A stretch of DNA of 64,000 nucleotides from Phoronis australis (lineage: Eukaryota > Phoronida > Phoronidae). The stretch lies in assembly GCA_002633005.1 (NCBI GenBank), contig NMRA01000220.1, positions 267,689-331,688 on the forward strand, in the 5' to 3' direction. The translations under genes were made by a program, and so were the position numbers. The notes beneath the pieces are model-generated. The model made no database searches and was not told the origin of the DNA. It saw only the letters and a list, made by a program, of their open reading frames with translations. This document shows positions 22,824 through 33,856 of the stretch, one piece after another (positions within the stretch are counted from its first letter, which is position 1; every line of letters begins with the position of its first letter).

Positions 22824-23042
22824 ATATCTACGCCACTCTAGGCACATTTGTGTATGTATTTCTTCTCCAGGCTTCACGTCTCTTCTACGTACAACAATGT
22901 TTAAAACACGTGATTCCGTGCACGTCTTCAAAAGTGACATCACTCAAATAAATAACATTACGACCACATTATGTGTCTCATAACACGGCACGTGAAGTTA
23001 GTACATTACCAGAAAGTCGAGAGTACGTAAATAAAAATCGGA

Positions 23043-26000
23043 ATGGAATTGTCAGCGTTAGGTACATACGTCTTATTGCTTCAAAGTGTTGCTGTGTTCT
23101 TTCTTGCAGTTTTGACCGTGTGTTGCATAAAATGTCAGCGAAGGCTTTCAAAGGCAGTCGAGATAAAACAGTCAACAGAAGATGGGGAAGTTATTACTGT
23201 TCAAGAACTTAATTTCGAGCCACAAAAACCATCAATGTCTGAAAGAGACATGGGGAATCCAGATCATCTAGTGCCACCTCAACCCGCAGAAATTATTGAT
23301 TCTCAAAAGGAAAGCACGGAAGATTTTGTCGAATTGAATTCCGCAGTTGGCGACACAGACGAAGATATTCATGTTTTCGCAGAAATACGTAAAAACAGTC
23401 TGTTATCAGGTCTTGAAAAAGTGAAATCCCAGACTGGGAAATTCAGACAATTTTTATTACCAAAAGCTGCGCGTAAACACAAAAAGAAGAAAAAACGACA
23501 TAAAAAAACTTCCAAAGACGGTGAAACTGACGCTAATGAGATTGGGGAGGGCCAAAACATAAAATGGAAAGACAGAAAAAAATACAAGGATAAGCACTGT
23601 GCTCCGGCAGTAGAAGTTGTCAAACTCCCCTGCAGTGAAGGAGATATGATTCTAAAGATCGAAGACAATGACAACAGAAACGTCTTATATGGATACACAG
23701 GTGACTCCGACAAGATCCTCGTAAAAGACGCAACTACGTCCAATGGTAGTCTCATTGACTCTTCTATGAGTTTGGATGAATGTTTTAATCCAGCACTTGG
23801 AGACAATTCCCATGCTACATCCACGTTCTCCATTATCTCCGATCGTGAAAAGATCGTTGGAAAATTATTGGAAAAAGATGTTAGTGCTTCAGCTGAAAGC
23901 CTGACTGTACCAATATGTGACACGGTATGTGAGGATTTTAATCCACCTTACACGGAGGAGGAGATTCATAACTGGGAAATGAACGCATGTGATGCAGAAC
24001 TATTGTCTGTTTTCAACTCTAGCCATTTAGAAATTTATCCCTCAAAAATGGAAAGTGGTAGTGACCAAAAATTTCAAAATACAATGGATAAAGGCAAAAC
24101 AGTTGAAGTAACTGAGACGATTGATGCTGTACATCAGCGATATGACGAAAAGACACCGATGTTCAGAGAATTTCCTGGAGCTGATGGGGACGAGGAGGAA
24201 CATCGTCTAGAAGAACAGAGTTCATTCAAAGTCGTCAAATCTCCAGGGAATCCGCAAAATCACGAATCCCAATACCCAAAGAACGCCAAAACAAGTCCAT
24301 TGGTTGAAATCATGGATTTTAAATCTTTGCTGGAAATTGCACGGTCCAAAGAGTCAGCAGAAACAGAGGAGCGCCATGGAATATCTGCTGGAAATTTTTC
24401 AACTCAATATCCATTCACACCTAAATTTACAACTGCCAGTGTAGATGACCAAAGCAATGCAGACTACGCAAGAAAAGACGACTTGACCAGTGTTTTAAAA
24501 CAAAAACGTGGAAAGTCGTCGCCTCTTTTGAAAACCTACGACAAAGTATTTCATAGTTCCAGACAAGACACTCCCAAACCCATATACCCTTATAGGAGAA
24601 ACCAAGGTGGTTTTGGCGAGCTTCAGAAAAACGAAAACGGAACCAATCATCTTCAACCCATAGAAATAGGCAGAGATAAAGGACGTTTGTCCCCTGTGTA
24701 CTTAGACATTACCGCTCGTGCCCATTCTGTGAGCCCAATCCATGAGAATAGTTTGAAAGATCACGTCGGCAACAACAAAAAGGAACACGTCGGCAAAAGC
24801 AAAGACACCGCGTATGCAGAATCGCCCGACCACGAGGAGTTGCCAAAGTTACACAATACTAGCTCACGTGACACGGCGACCAATGGCAAACTGCAGGAGA
24901 GAAAAGTTGGTGAAAGATGGAGTTCCCAAGGAGACAACTATTGTTACTCACAATCTGTTCGAGATAAAATCATGTCATTCGCTGAAAGAGCGTTGTTGGC
25001 CAATGCCAATCATGCATTGAGTGGAAACAGCCAGATGAAGATTAAGGAGTTGGGACCCTGCGACTTGCAATCGCCAGCTCGGACGAATAATGCGGTCACG
25101 GAGTCAATCGAGAAAGTCGTTTCATCTTGTAACGACTGCAGTGACCAAGAAACTGTAAGTTCCAGCGATCTATCCGAGGGAAATAATAGTATCGATAAGT
25201 ATGCTTCGAAATTGTCCAATAGTGGTTCCCAGTACAGTAATTCCAAACCTGAGGTATCCGCTACACTTGACAGTGTTTTATGTAAAATTGGCCATGAGTC
25301 TTATATAAAGGCGATGGCGTCACCAGAAGAAATTTCGTCGATTAACTCTTTTATTGACGATGACCGCTTTGACAGCATCCGTGCGTGTCCACAGGACGAC
25401 CAAACTGACATTGCGGTAGATGGTGACGGTGACAAATATGACGAAGATATTATCCCCCTGGAAGATATGAATGACGATTACAACTTGCCAACAATCAGGG
25501 AAGATGAGAGTGCCTGCTTTGTAGAGCGTTTTGAATACGATGAAACCTGGGGTGCCGAGGATTCTGAAAACGATGATGTGTACGGGGATGAAACGTATTT
25601 CGAAAAAGGAATCAATGTTAACATCAACAACCCTCTGTATTGCGACAGACTAGCAATACAGTGTGAAAGCTCACATTCTGATGCTTACGCAAGTTGTATG
25701 AAAATGACCGACTTTTTTGTGAATAAAGTATCACCGAAACTCACAAAGAGTGGGATTCAGGGAGCAGAAATGTCTGATGCGACTTCAGTCAAGGTTAGTG
25801 ATCGCAATGATAATTTTGAAATAACACTAGACTATAACCAGCACTGCTCTAACGCTATAAGCTCCGTACATCTAACAGAGTTTGGGGACCAAGAAATCAG
25901 ACCCTTCACGAGAAAAGTAACAATGAGCACTTCAAGATCTACAGAATCCGAAAATAAAGAAAATAATGGATACGATACCCCGACATCCGATGACCTTGTA

Positions 26001-29000
26001 GTCAAAGAACTTTCGCCACACGAAATAAACGAAATAGTAGTGTTAAAGTCAAGCGCCTCAAAAAGTAGTATATCGCACAGCATAAAACTGGGATCCGCAA
26101 AAGCAATGGTGAGGAAACACGGTGATGGCAGTGACATCGACACTGATACAGTAATTTCAGTTGAAATTACGCAGTCCATGCCAGAAGACATGCTTGATGA
26201 CGAGTCATCCTTTGTTAGACCCAATTCTGATACCCCACGTCTCGGTTCTGCCTCCATGTTCAAAGGCAACACAGAGTCCGCAGATAAGGGACAGTTTCAT
26301 GTCCAGCAAACTGTGGAATCAGTGTTTTGTTCTTCAAACAATCTTGTTTGCGACAGGGAACGGTATGTGGCGGATCAATCTTACTGGCCCAGCGCAGAAC
26401 TGCAAGAAGGTAGCCTTACTTTGAAAAAGATTTCCGATTCATCTCCTGGGACTACCTCCACCAAAATTACATCCGAAGTCCTTGTCTCGAATGAGCAACG
26501 TGAATGGTTGGGAAGTGTTTCTGCCAGTCTCTTTAGACAAAATTCTTTTTCAACAGGATTGCGACAGTCGCAACATGACAATCACCAACAACAGAAATCT
26601 CCTACGATATCGCTCACGACTTCGTCAAGTCACTATTCTGACGTTGGATCACCTTTTTGGAAACCGGTGCCATCCACTAAACAAGAACTAAGAAGTTACC
26701 AACGTCCTACGATCGGAGATTCTCCTACCAACGATCAGTCAAAAAACACCCCAGTCAATGCAGAGACGTCAGCAGGAAGCATGGGTGGCAAAAACGTACA
26801 TTTCGCAACAAAGTGCGATGAGCGGCCAAATCGTAGCTTTAACGACAAGCCATTCCCTTCGCCCTCTCCTTTGGAAAATGATGGATCAGAGGATACAGGA
26901 GTGGATTCGCAAAAGTCTAAACTGTTTCATAATGCGGCAGTGATTAAAAATCATTCAAACAGATGTGATATCGGAAGCTGTCTTATCACGCCAGTAAAAG
27001 CAACTGATAATGTACTCATAGAGCGACTCATCGGAACCTTATCTTCTTCACAGCAGCAAATCCCTCCCTCAGTGGACTACAAGTGTGTGACCTATCACCT
27101 ACCACGATCGGACAATTCGTATAAAGCACCATCTGCTGAATCAAGGTCACCAACGAACATTTATACTCAATTTCCAAAGTTTGGAGAAGAGACAAAACCG
27201 CGTTTTACGGGCAATAAACATTTCATGACCGACCTGTCCTCAACGCAGGTTTTATCGCCTACTGAAAGATTTACATCACCGTCAAAGTTAGGATCATGTC
27301 CATCTATGAACTTTTCACCGGAGAATGATATTAGCGAAAGTTCATTCATTCAGGACAGTTCTCTGGCTAAATCTTCATTGCAGTCTCGTGCATTCCAACA
27401 GAAGCCTCCTTCTCAAGTCAACTCCCAAAGCCGGTCAGTGCAAATGTACTCTGATCGAGTAGAATCGCCTGATGATGTCAACCTACGTACGCATAGTCCA
27501 GCAGGGTTAGAGTCATCAAAAAGTAAATCAAATCCGTCAAACAATAGTGCTGATGACGACTATCGCCAAAGCGGGAGTTATATAACAAAAAGTGCAACCA
27601 GTGTACCGTCAAAAACGTCACAAGATCGCACAGCAACTGACACAGTTCAGAACATGGCCCAACAGTTTCATACTTCCACAAAGAAAAATTACGAAATAAT
27701 CTCAATGAGTGAAAGAGGTGTTGCCAGAGGTCAGTCAGGGAATTATAAACAAATCCATACAAATAAAAGCGAAGGGAGAGGTCCAGCTACCCCTCAAATA
27801 GAATTATGTCGCCACGAAAACATAAAAGCAGAAAAAAAAATGTGCTCAAAGAAATTTGATTCTTCTCGATCACAGGAACGTTACGCAAATGAAATCGAGA
27901 ACAAGCCTTTAATATTTGCTTTTCCCCCTGCGAGTATCAATCAAAATCCCTCAGAAGAGCGACAAATATCCATACAGTCAAAGTCGGCAGACGACTATTG
28001 TTACAAAAACGACAAAACTAACGACGTGAAGGTTCGAAAACAGTATTTTCTGAGCGAACGCAATCTGGGCCATGCCTATCAAACTGGTGGTAGTGCAAAA
28101 GTTTGTACCACCCGTGTTCACCAGAATGAACCTGTGAACAAGGGACGCGGACAAGAGCAAACAGCAAAAGTGTCTTCAATAGTTTTCGATCACTGTAATC
28201 CTATTAACGAGTCTCCGCTACACCTCATGGCATCTAATGATGGAGAGCAGACGCTTGGATATTTTGAAAGGTATCGAAATAATCTACCATCCATAAGGAA
28301 TTTTTTAAGTTCTATGATCAGGAGTAAAGCTTCTACTCTTGACCAGAGTGAAACGGATCGGGTTTCAGTCGAAAATGTTTTGGCACATGAGCAAATTGGC
28401 AGGCGGCAACCAGAAAAATCAAAGCCAATATTAACAAGAAGCGGCTGTCATCCGCCAGCGTCCAATCACGAAAAACATGGTGAGAATATCATTCAAGTAC
28501 AATTCAATAAAAGTCCATGCGATATCAAAACTAACGTAAATCCGGTGCATTTACGTGATCTTTCTGATCATCAGTTCGATGAGTCTGCTGGAAGTGACAT
28601 ACATTGTGTAAATCCGTATGGTGGCGGATCAATTACGGAAAAAGGTTCGTGTTGCTTGAACGAGACCAAGCTGCAGTCTTCTTCCCCTGCTTTTGAGGAG
28701 ATACAACCGGTTGGTAGCGAAAACAACTTATCCCCTTCGGTTAATCCATCGGAGTGGTGCGAAGCGGAAACGCAATCAAAGTCGCTTATGCGTCAAGCCA
28801 AGGGAAGTGAAGATAGTGTTCTCTACAATTACCCTCAAAATGAACGCACTCTACGAATGCTCCAGGTCAATAGATCACCGCCACGGATGCCGATGCAAGT
28901 GAATACTTCAGAATCCAGAATAGAAACCAATAAAACTGATCAAATTCTAGAAGATAGCGTGCGAAAAGACCACGAGTGGGACATCGGCAAAATACGAGAA

Positions 29001-30290
29001 TCTGGCAGACTAAAGGCCATCAAACGTTACTTTGCAAGACTGAAGAAAATGCACACACCAGGGCCAGACACAGCGGTTTCTATGTCGTTGAACCCAAAGA
29101 CAGAATACATTAAACAATTTAAGAATTTGCGAAATGTTTCTCCTCAATCTCACAATCCAGCTCAAGTGACGTCTGCCTATCCCCTACGGGCACACCAGCC
29201 TATGAATTTACGACAACATCGTCAGAACTTCAAATTCTCTAAGCTAATGTCTGACAACGAGAGGAGTTCTTTCAGCAGAAAGACTTGCATTAACGTAAAG
29301 TCAACCAGTTCTTCAAAGAAAACTGGCCATGAACGGCATCAAAAGGACGAGAAAAACGAAATGCTCTTTACACCGCCAGAACGTACAAACTTTAATTACC
29401 TTACGGGAAATAATGACCATTCTCATGGTCGTGTGGCTCACCAACGGAATTCATTTAAAAGTGGACAAAGGTCTGGTGATAACAGCGAAAGTCAAGTTCT
29501 ACGTACGCCGGTGTCACAGACTGTAGAAAGAAAACATCAAGCGAGCAACTGCCAGACTACAAACGATACTGAGGACCATCGGTCTGACTTGATGCACAGT
29601 CGCAGTAATAAAGTTTCTATTTCTATGCAAAATTATAAATTTATAGACGAAAGTGCAATAGGTTCGGGATTGGTAGATCCCGAGGAATGCATGCCAACGG
29701 CAAAGGAGAAAAAGAATTTTAGTGAGAGTGTCTCCCCACCACGAAAGGTACGCAGACAATCCAAGGGTAAAGACAACAGAACTGTTTATGCGAAAGCAAA
29801 AAGCGGCTTTGTTGTCCTTCAACGCGAATGCAGCCCAAGTGAATCTCACCATAGTTCTTCACCTCTGAAGAAGAAGCAGAGAATTGATTCGAAAAGTCAT
29901 GAATCAGAACGAAAAAGGGCGTCCATGGCACGAAGTCCGCTCAAGGTTTGCCAACCTTTTCCACCAAGAAAAGATCCCAACCGCAACATGAGCCACGTTG
30001 AAGGAAGTCAGTTCTCGTGTCCTCACGTTGACGACATGGTTGACATCAGTGGCGAGTATATCAACTATTCGTCATCTAACGTGCCACCATTTGATGCTTC
30101 TGAAACAGACTCAGAAGTGCAGGGTTATTTGGCCGACAGGAACGTTGACGTAAGTGGACCCGAGGAATTTTTCACTAGAAGAAAACCTGGCTCGCCAAGA
30201 ATGAGTTTACAAATCGATTCATGTGGTTCAGAACGGATGACCCCCAATTCATTGCATATGTCATTCAAAGGAAAAACAAGGAAATCTTGA
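23043..30290 (+). CDS. Unrecognised 2,415-aa protein: N-terminal membrane anchor plus very long disordered tail, single exon
   Basis: I do not recognise this protein. The first ATG sits in a good context (G at -3 and at +4), and an in-frame TAA lies 15 bases upstream (23028), so the start is well supported. No intron is needed for 7.2 kb. Residues about 7-29 form one hydrophobic segment (LLLQSVAVFFLAVLTVCC) followed by CIKCQRR, as in a signal anchor with the tail in the cytosol; the CC pair could be lipidated. Residues 141-158 are a Lys/Arg block (HKKKKKRHKK). About 770-855 are strongly acidic. Most of the rest is rich in Ser, Asn, Asp, Glu and Lys, with no repeat or globular domain I can name. 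Around 1990-2005 a basic amphipathic stretch (AIKRYFARLKKMH) could be a helix or calmodulin site. The last 190 residues are basic, with three S-P-x-K/R motifs (SPPRK, SPLKK, SPLKV). Its length without stops makes it a real gene; the function is unknown. Confidence 0.88.
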   Translation: MELSALGTYVLLLQSVAVFFLAVLTVCCIKCQRRLSKAVEIKQSTEDGEVITVQELNFEPQKPSMSERDMGNPDHLVPPQPAEIIDSQKESTEDFVELNSAVGDTDEDIHVFAEIRKNSLLSGLEKVKSQTGKFRQFLLPKAARKHKKKKKRHKKTSKDGETDANEIGEGQNIKWKDRKKYKDKHCAPAVEVVKLPCSEGDMILKIEDNDNRNVLYGYTGDSDKILVKDATTSNGSLIDSSMSLDECFNPALGDNSHATSTFSIISDREKIVGKLLEKDVSASAESLTVPICDTVCEDFNPPYTEEEIHNWEMNACDAELLSVFNSSHLEIYPSKMESGSDQKFQNTMDKGKTVEVTETIDAVHQRYDEKTPMFREFPGADGDEEEHRLEEQSSFKVVKSPGNPQNHESQYPKNAKTSPLVEIMDFKSLLEIARSKESAETEERHGISAGNFSTQYPFTPKFTTASVDDQSNADYARKDDLTSVLKQKRGKSSPLLKTYDKVFHSSRQDTPKPIYPYRRNQGGFGELQKNENGTNHLQPIEIGRDKGRLSPVYLDITARAHSVSPIHENSLKDHVGNNKKEHVGKSKDTAYAESPDHEELPKLHNTSSRDTATNGKLQERKVGERWSSQGDNYCYSQSVRDKIMSFAERALLANANHALSGNSQMKIKELGPCDLQSPARTNNAVTESIEKVVSSCNDCSDQETVSSSDLSEGNNSIDKYASKLSNSGSQYSNSKPEVSATLDSVLCKIGHESYIKAMASPEEISSINSFIDDDRFDSIRACPQDDQTDIAVDGDGDKYDEDIIPLEDMNDDYNLPTIREDESACFVERFEYDETWGAEDSENDDVYGDETYFEKGINVNINNPLYCDRLAIQCESSHSDAYASCMKMTDFFVNKVSPKLTKSGIQGAEMSDATSVKVSDRNDNFEITLDYNQHCSNAISSVHLTEFGDQEIRPFTRKVTMSTSRSTESENKENNGYDTPTSDDLVVKELSPHEINEIVVLKSSASKSSISHSIKLGSAKAMVRKHGDGSDIDTDTVISVEITQSMPEDMLDDESSFVRPNSDTPRLGSASMFKGNTESADKGQFHVQQTVESVFCSSNNLVCDRERYVADQSYWPSAELQEGSLTLKKISDSSPGTTSTKITSEVLVSNEQREWLGSVSASLFRQNSFSTGLRQSQHDNHQQQKSPTISLTTSSSHYSDVGSPFWKPVPSTKQELRSYQRPTIGDSPTNDQSKNTPVNAETSAGSMGGKNVHFATKCDERPNRSFNDKPFPSPSPLENDGSEDTGVDSQKSKLFHNAAVIKNHSNRCDIGSCLITPVKATDNVLIERLIGTLSSSQQQIPPSVDYKCVTYHLPRSDNSYKAPSAESRSPTNIYTQFPKFGEETKPRFTGNKHFMTDLSSTQVLSPTERFTSPSKLGSCPSMNFSPENDISESSFIQDSSLAKSSLQSRAFQQKPPSQVNSQSRSVQMYSDRVESPDDVNLRTHSPAGLESSKSKSNPSNNSADDDYRQSGSYITKSATSVPSKTSQDRTATDTVQNMAQQFHTSTKKNYEIISMSERGVARGQSGNYKQIHTNKSEGRGPATPQIELCRHENIKAEKKMCSKKFDSSRSQERYANEIENKPLIFAFPPASINQNPSEERQISIQSKSADDYCYKNDKTNDVKVRKQYFLSERNLGHAYQTGGSAKVCTTRVHQNEPVNKGRGQEQTAKVSSIVFDHCNPINESPLHLMASNDGEQTLGYFERYRNNLPSIRNFLSSMIRSKASTLDQSETDRVSVENVLAHEQIGRRQPEKSKPILTRSGCHPPASNHEKHGENIIQVQFNKSPCDIKTNVNPVHLRDLSDHQFDESAGSDIHCVNPYGGGSITEKGSCCLNETKLQSSSPAFEEIQPVGSENNLSPSVNPSEWCEAETQSKSLMRQAKGSEDSVLYNYPQNERTLRMLQVNRSPPRMPMQVNTSESRIETNKTDQILEDSVRKDHEWDIGKIRESGRLKAIKRYFARLKKMHTPGPDTAVSMSLNPKTEYIKQFKNLRNVSPQSHNPAQVTSAYPLRAHQPMNLRQHRQNFKFSKLMSDNERSSFSRKTCINVKSTSSSKKTGHERHQKDEKNEMLFTPPERTNFNYLTGNNDHSHGRVAHQRNSFKSGQRSGDNSESQVLRTPVSQTVERKHQASNCQTTNDTEDHRSDLMHSRSNKVSISMQNYKFIDESAIGSGLVDPEECMPTAKEKKNFSESVSPPRKVRRQSKGKDNRTVYAKAKSGFVVLQRECSPSESHHSSSPLKKKQRIDSKSHESERKRASMARSPLKVCQPFPPRKDPNRNMSHVEGSQFSCPHVDDMVDISGEYINYSSSNVPPFDASETDSEVQGYLADRNVDVSGPEEFFTRRKPGSPRMSLQIDSCGSERMTPNSLHMSFKGKTRKS

Positions 30291-30336
30291 TAAATAGAAT
30301 TGTTCGACGGTCCCCAGGTGTCATACAACACGGGTA

Positions 30337-30342
30337 AATAAA
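30337..30342 (+). other. Polyadenylation signal AATAAA of the 2,415-aa gene
   Basis: AATAAA lies 47 bases after the stop codon at 30288-30290, a usual distance for a short 3' untranslated region. Confidence 0.55.
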
Positions 30343-30879
30343 TCTGAGATTTCCACTTTGTCGACGGAAAGAAGACACTCACAAATGACAATTTTGACAT
30401 GAGTTGTAATCAAAGTTTTGAATAGGAATTTGGGTAATAACAGCACGTAAACAAGTCGTGGATACTTTTTTTAAATCCCCTCTAAGAGGATCGGTGCACA
30501 GCTACACCTGTAGACGCCAGGCAATTCACAGAGTTAAGCAGAAACTTGAGAAAACTGATGATAGTCAATTAATTGATGAGTCTTACCAAACTATAATTAG
30601 TGTTGTAACAGAATTGTGATTATGAATAACTTTTGTATTTTGGAATCTAGAAAATTCCATCGAGTTTTGCGCTTTACAGTGAAATTTACGCTATACTGAA
30701 GGGGTCACCAGCATGGTGTTTCCATAGCCTTTGATCTGGCTAATCACATGTAAGACACGTCACACATTTGCGAGGAGCGTTGACACCATTTATTTCAGGC
30801 CAGTGACGAAACTGGTGTTTTCAAACAAGAAAGGACGTGTTACACGCGCCCCCATTTTGAGACATTTTCTTGCGTACTA
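30343..30879. other. No gene seen
   Basis: Downstream flank of the 2,415-aa gene. The part from about 30720 may be the diverged outer end of the P-like derivative that follows; beyond that nothing is recognisable. Confidence 0.4.
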
Positions 30880-31231
30880 CCCTAGAGGAGGCACCACTCT
30901 CCTGAATTATATATTTCAGTTTCCGGTTAGTGTATTGTGACGGGAAGTTCTCGCATCTACAGTATATTTTACTGTCCAGTAAAACAAAAAAATTCGCCAT
31001 TGAAACGCTGTTAGTGGAACTGCTGATATCGTGAGTACTTTTAGCAATGCTATTACCCCCCGACCACACAGCAGCCGACCATGATTAGCAGACGACGTAC
31101 TTGCCGGAAATAAACCTCGATAACTTGGCTAGGTGTCGCTAATGAATAATGACGTAACGTCTTGTGGGTAAGAGCACCGATTTCTCCATTGAAAATATGC
31201 GGAGTTCGCGGTCCATGTACTATAGTCTATG
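30880..31231 (-). mobile_element. Internally deleted P-like THAP element (MITE-like derivative)
   Basis: Read on the - strand it begins CATAGACTATAGTACATGGA at 31231, as does the 2.97-kb element at 41847. It continues colinearly to the THAP start (ATGGTCGGCTGCTGTGTGG, about 31082-31064). It then jumps at about 31052-31062 to the other end of the long element (GCATTGCTAAAAGTACTCAC, matching 44590) and on through CTAACCGGAAACTG. About 2.5 kb of interior is missing. The far terminus is diverged and its exact limit is uncertain. Confidence 0.75.
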
Positions 31232-31897
31232 GTTCTGTAAAACGATTACCTTTACCCGGGTACTTTTTCTGGGAAGAACTTGTAAAATAGAACGAAACAG
31301 TGGTGTTGCTTTTGTCTTTACTCACGCAAGAATAATTTGTTTATAGGTAGCACATGGAAATTTGAATCTGGACCTTCTGTAATTATAAAAAACAGGTTAT
31401 TCCCCAGAATCCGAGGCCTGTGCCCGGTCCCGAACCGGACGCGCCGCCATTTTGAATGTAATTAAGACGTCTTACATGACATGTTTTGCTAAGACGCAAT
31501 CCCCATAGTGTTTGAGTATTTACGCGAAAACAAAGAGATTCGCGTCGCTTTAAACGCGAAACATGTGGCCCCTGTTTAATTCCTATTTGGTAAGACATGG
31601 AGATGGTTTTTATTTTGATAGTGTTCTCAATCTTTCCTCTTTGCTTCTGTACAAAATGAAAGCAATTTTTTGTCTATAAATGTTCTAGAAGTTTAGTTTC
31701 AAGAAACACTTTTTACAAAATCCTTATTTTGTCGGGGTTCACTGGATATCATCGAACTAGAATGGATTTTTAACAGATAAAATTTTGTGTTGTTAAATTT
31801 GTTTACACACTTAGTTTACATGTATCTATTTATTTTAAACTGCAAATGAATTTCACATTCTAACAATTGATCATTTCTGAGAGGATTTCATAGAAAC
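31232..31897. other. No gene seen
   Basis: Only short open frames. Around 31430-31570 the sequence is CpG-richer (ACGCGCCGCCATTTTGAATG), but I see no matching copy or gene. Confidence 0.4.
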
Positions 31898-33763
31898 CAG
31901 GAGCGGATCCAGGATTTTATGTTAGGGGGAGAGGCAGAGTATTAGCCAGGAGTTTACCCGTCAGATATTCGCACCCCCGAACTGCGAAATGGAAACTGGG
32001 AAAATTTTGGAGGAGCCATGGGCCCCATGGTAGGGTGAGCAAACCAAGAGCGAAATTTTGCCATTTTTCATGATTTTCACAACCTCATATCTATTAGCAT
32101 ACTAAGTGGTGGAAAATGAAAAGTATGCCAGTGAAATATCTAATTTTTCTTCTTTCTACTGATATCCATTACAAAAACTGGGCATTAATGAGTATTTTTA
32201 AAAATTGAAGTAAAGCGAGCACTTTACAATTTTTCACTCACTGGTAAATTCTTGTGACTTTCAGTAGGGATCAAACTTTCAGTTGTTAAATGGACGTTAC
32301 TGAACCGATTTTAATGATATTTATATCAAACTGTTTGCTACAAACTTCTGCTTTCAACCCTGAGTGCACACTTTTTATTTTTTTTTTGACAAAAATACGA
32401 GAAAATTTACTTTTTTTAATTTACTGCCTCGCCACTCTCTCACCTGGAAAAATCCTGAAAGTGTACACTCAATGTCATAATCACCAACCATGTCCTAATC
32501 AGTTTTTTTTTTCAATTTATCTCACCAATTCCATTTAGGAACACTTCTAAAAAGGTAACTTCAGTCATTTTTCAAGAACCATGTTGACCTTTCCAGGGTT
32601 CAAACTAAACTCGAAGCTGATTGGTCAAATGTATTCAACAGAACCAGTCAAAACTTCTCTAAATTACAAAAAGTGACCCAAACCTGGTGACATATTTTCA
32701 TTAAATAATATAGAATACTTTTAAAATTTAATTTACTTCAATTTTGGGGATAGAGTCACTTTTTCCTATTTTCTTCAAAAATATTTTTGTTACCCTTTTT
32801 CTACCTCGTGGTGGCGCTGCGATCAGTTTCATTTTTAGAAAATTACATATTTCACCAAAATAAATGTTCAGTCAACGCTGCAGTGTATCAAAACATTTTA
32901 GAATACAAATATGCTCTTTTTGGATATTCACCAACACAACTTCTCTCAGTTTCTATATTGTTTGATAGGAATGAGATTGATTTAAAACTCGTTGAAATTT
33001 TAGGGTCCAATTTAATTTTGTTTAATTAAAAATGCATATTATCATTTTTTGTCATTTGGTATGCAAGTTAAGATTGTGAAAATATTGATCTTACTTGGGA
33101 AAAAAGTTTAATTTATATAACCTCACTGGTTTTTAAATAAATAACGAAATACTCTGACTAGTTTTCTGGTTTTTGCTCATTTTGAATGCATTTGTTATGC
33201 AAATTTCATTTTTTAAGATTATTTCAAAATCTTTTGGAGCAAAAGAAACATGTTCACTAAACCATAGTAATTCTTGAAGTGTTTTGTCATTTTCATGGTA
33301 ATAACTTGTTCTCTTTTTAAAACATCACTTGTTCAACTTAGCTTCAGGCGCAAAAATGTCCTGTCACAAGTCGATGGTGAATTTTTCAATTTTTGTTGTT
33401 CTTGTTGGTGCAAAATATAATAATTTGTGGTTTGGTGTCTATGCCATGTTGTTAAGCTACTTGCAAAGGACTCTCCATCTTGTTTTAAGGACACTCTGAC
33501 CTATGGATTCCCAAATATTGTTGTCTAAACTTGCCATTTTCTGTGTCCTGAAAATTCATGGTGCTCTTTGCTGAAAAAAGGCCATTTTTGAGGCTCTAAA
33601 ATTCGAATAACTCGAGAACCGACAAACCGATTTGAAAAATTCAAAAACATTGTATAAACTGCATGTCTAAAGCTATCATTTAACACTCTTTTCAAGTGTT
33701 TCTGATGATATTTGTATTTGGGTTTGCTCACCCTACCCTTGGTCCCTCTTAAATCCGTCACTG
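31898..33763 (+). mobile_element. MITE, CAG..CTG-type family, split by a 1.7-kb insertion
   Basis: It starts CAGGAGCGGATCCAGGATTT, carries CAGAGTATTAGCCAGGAGTT, and ends TTAAATCCGTCACTG. The two parts, 31898-32030 and 33736-33763, add up to the usual family length. It is flanked by the 5-base duplication GAAAC (31893-31897 and 33764-33768). Another element (32031-33735) lies inside. Confidence 0.85.
32031..33735. mobile_element. 1.7-kb non-autonomous TIR element nested in a MITE
   Basis: The ends are perfect inverted repeats, TAGGGTGAGCAAACC and GGTTTGCTCACCCTA. The flanks CCCATGG (32024-32030) and CCCTTGG (33736-33742) look like a 7-base target duplication with one mismatch. The interior is AT-rich; its two frames of about 80 codons resemble no transposase. 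The superfamily is unknown to me. Confidence 0.8.
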
Positions 33764-33856
33764 GAAACGATTTTTTTCACGTAAAAGAAGTTTCATTGGC
33801 AGAGAGACCTTTAACTAGGTCACATGTATTAGGCCTACAATAACTGGAAACCCTGA

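Noticed and set aside
23369-23923. 184-codon - strand frame opposite the large gene
   Set aside because: It is antisense to a strongly supported coding frame and has no features of its own.
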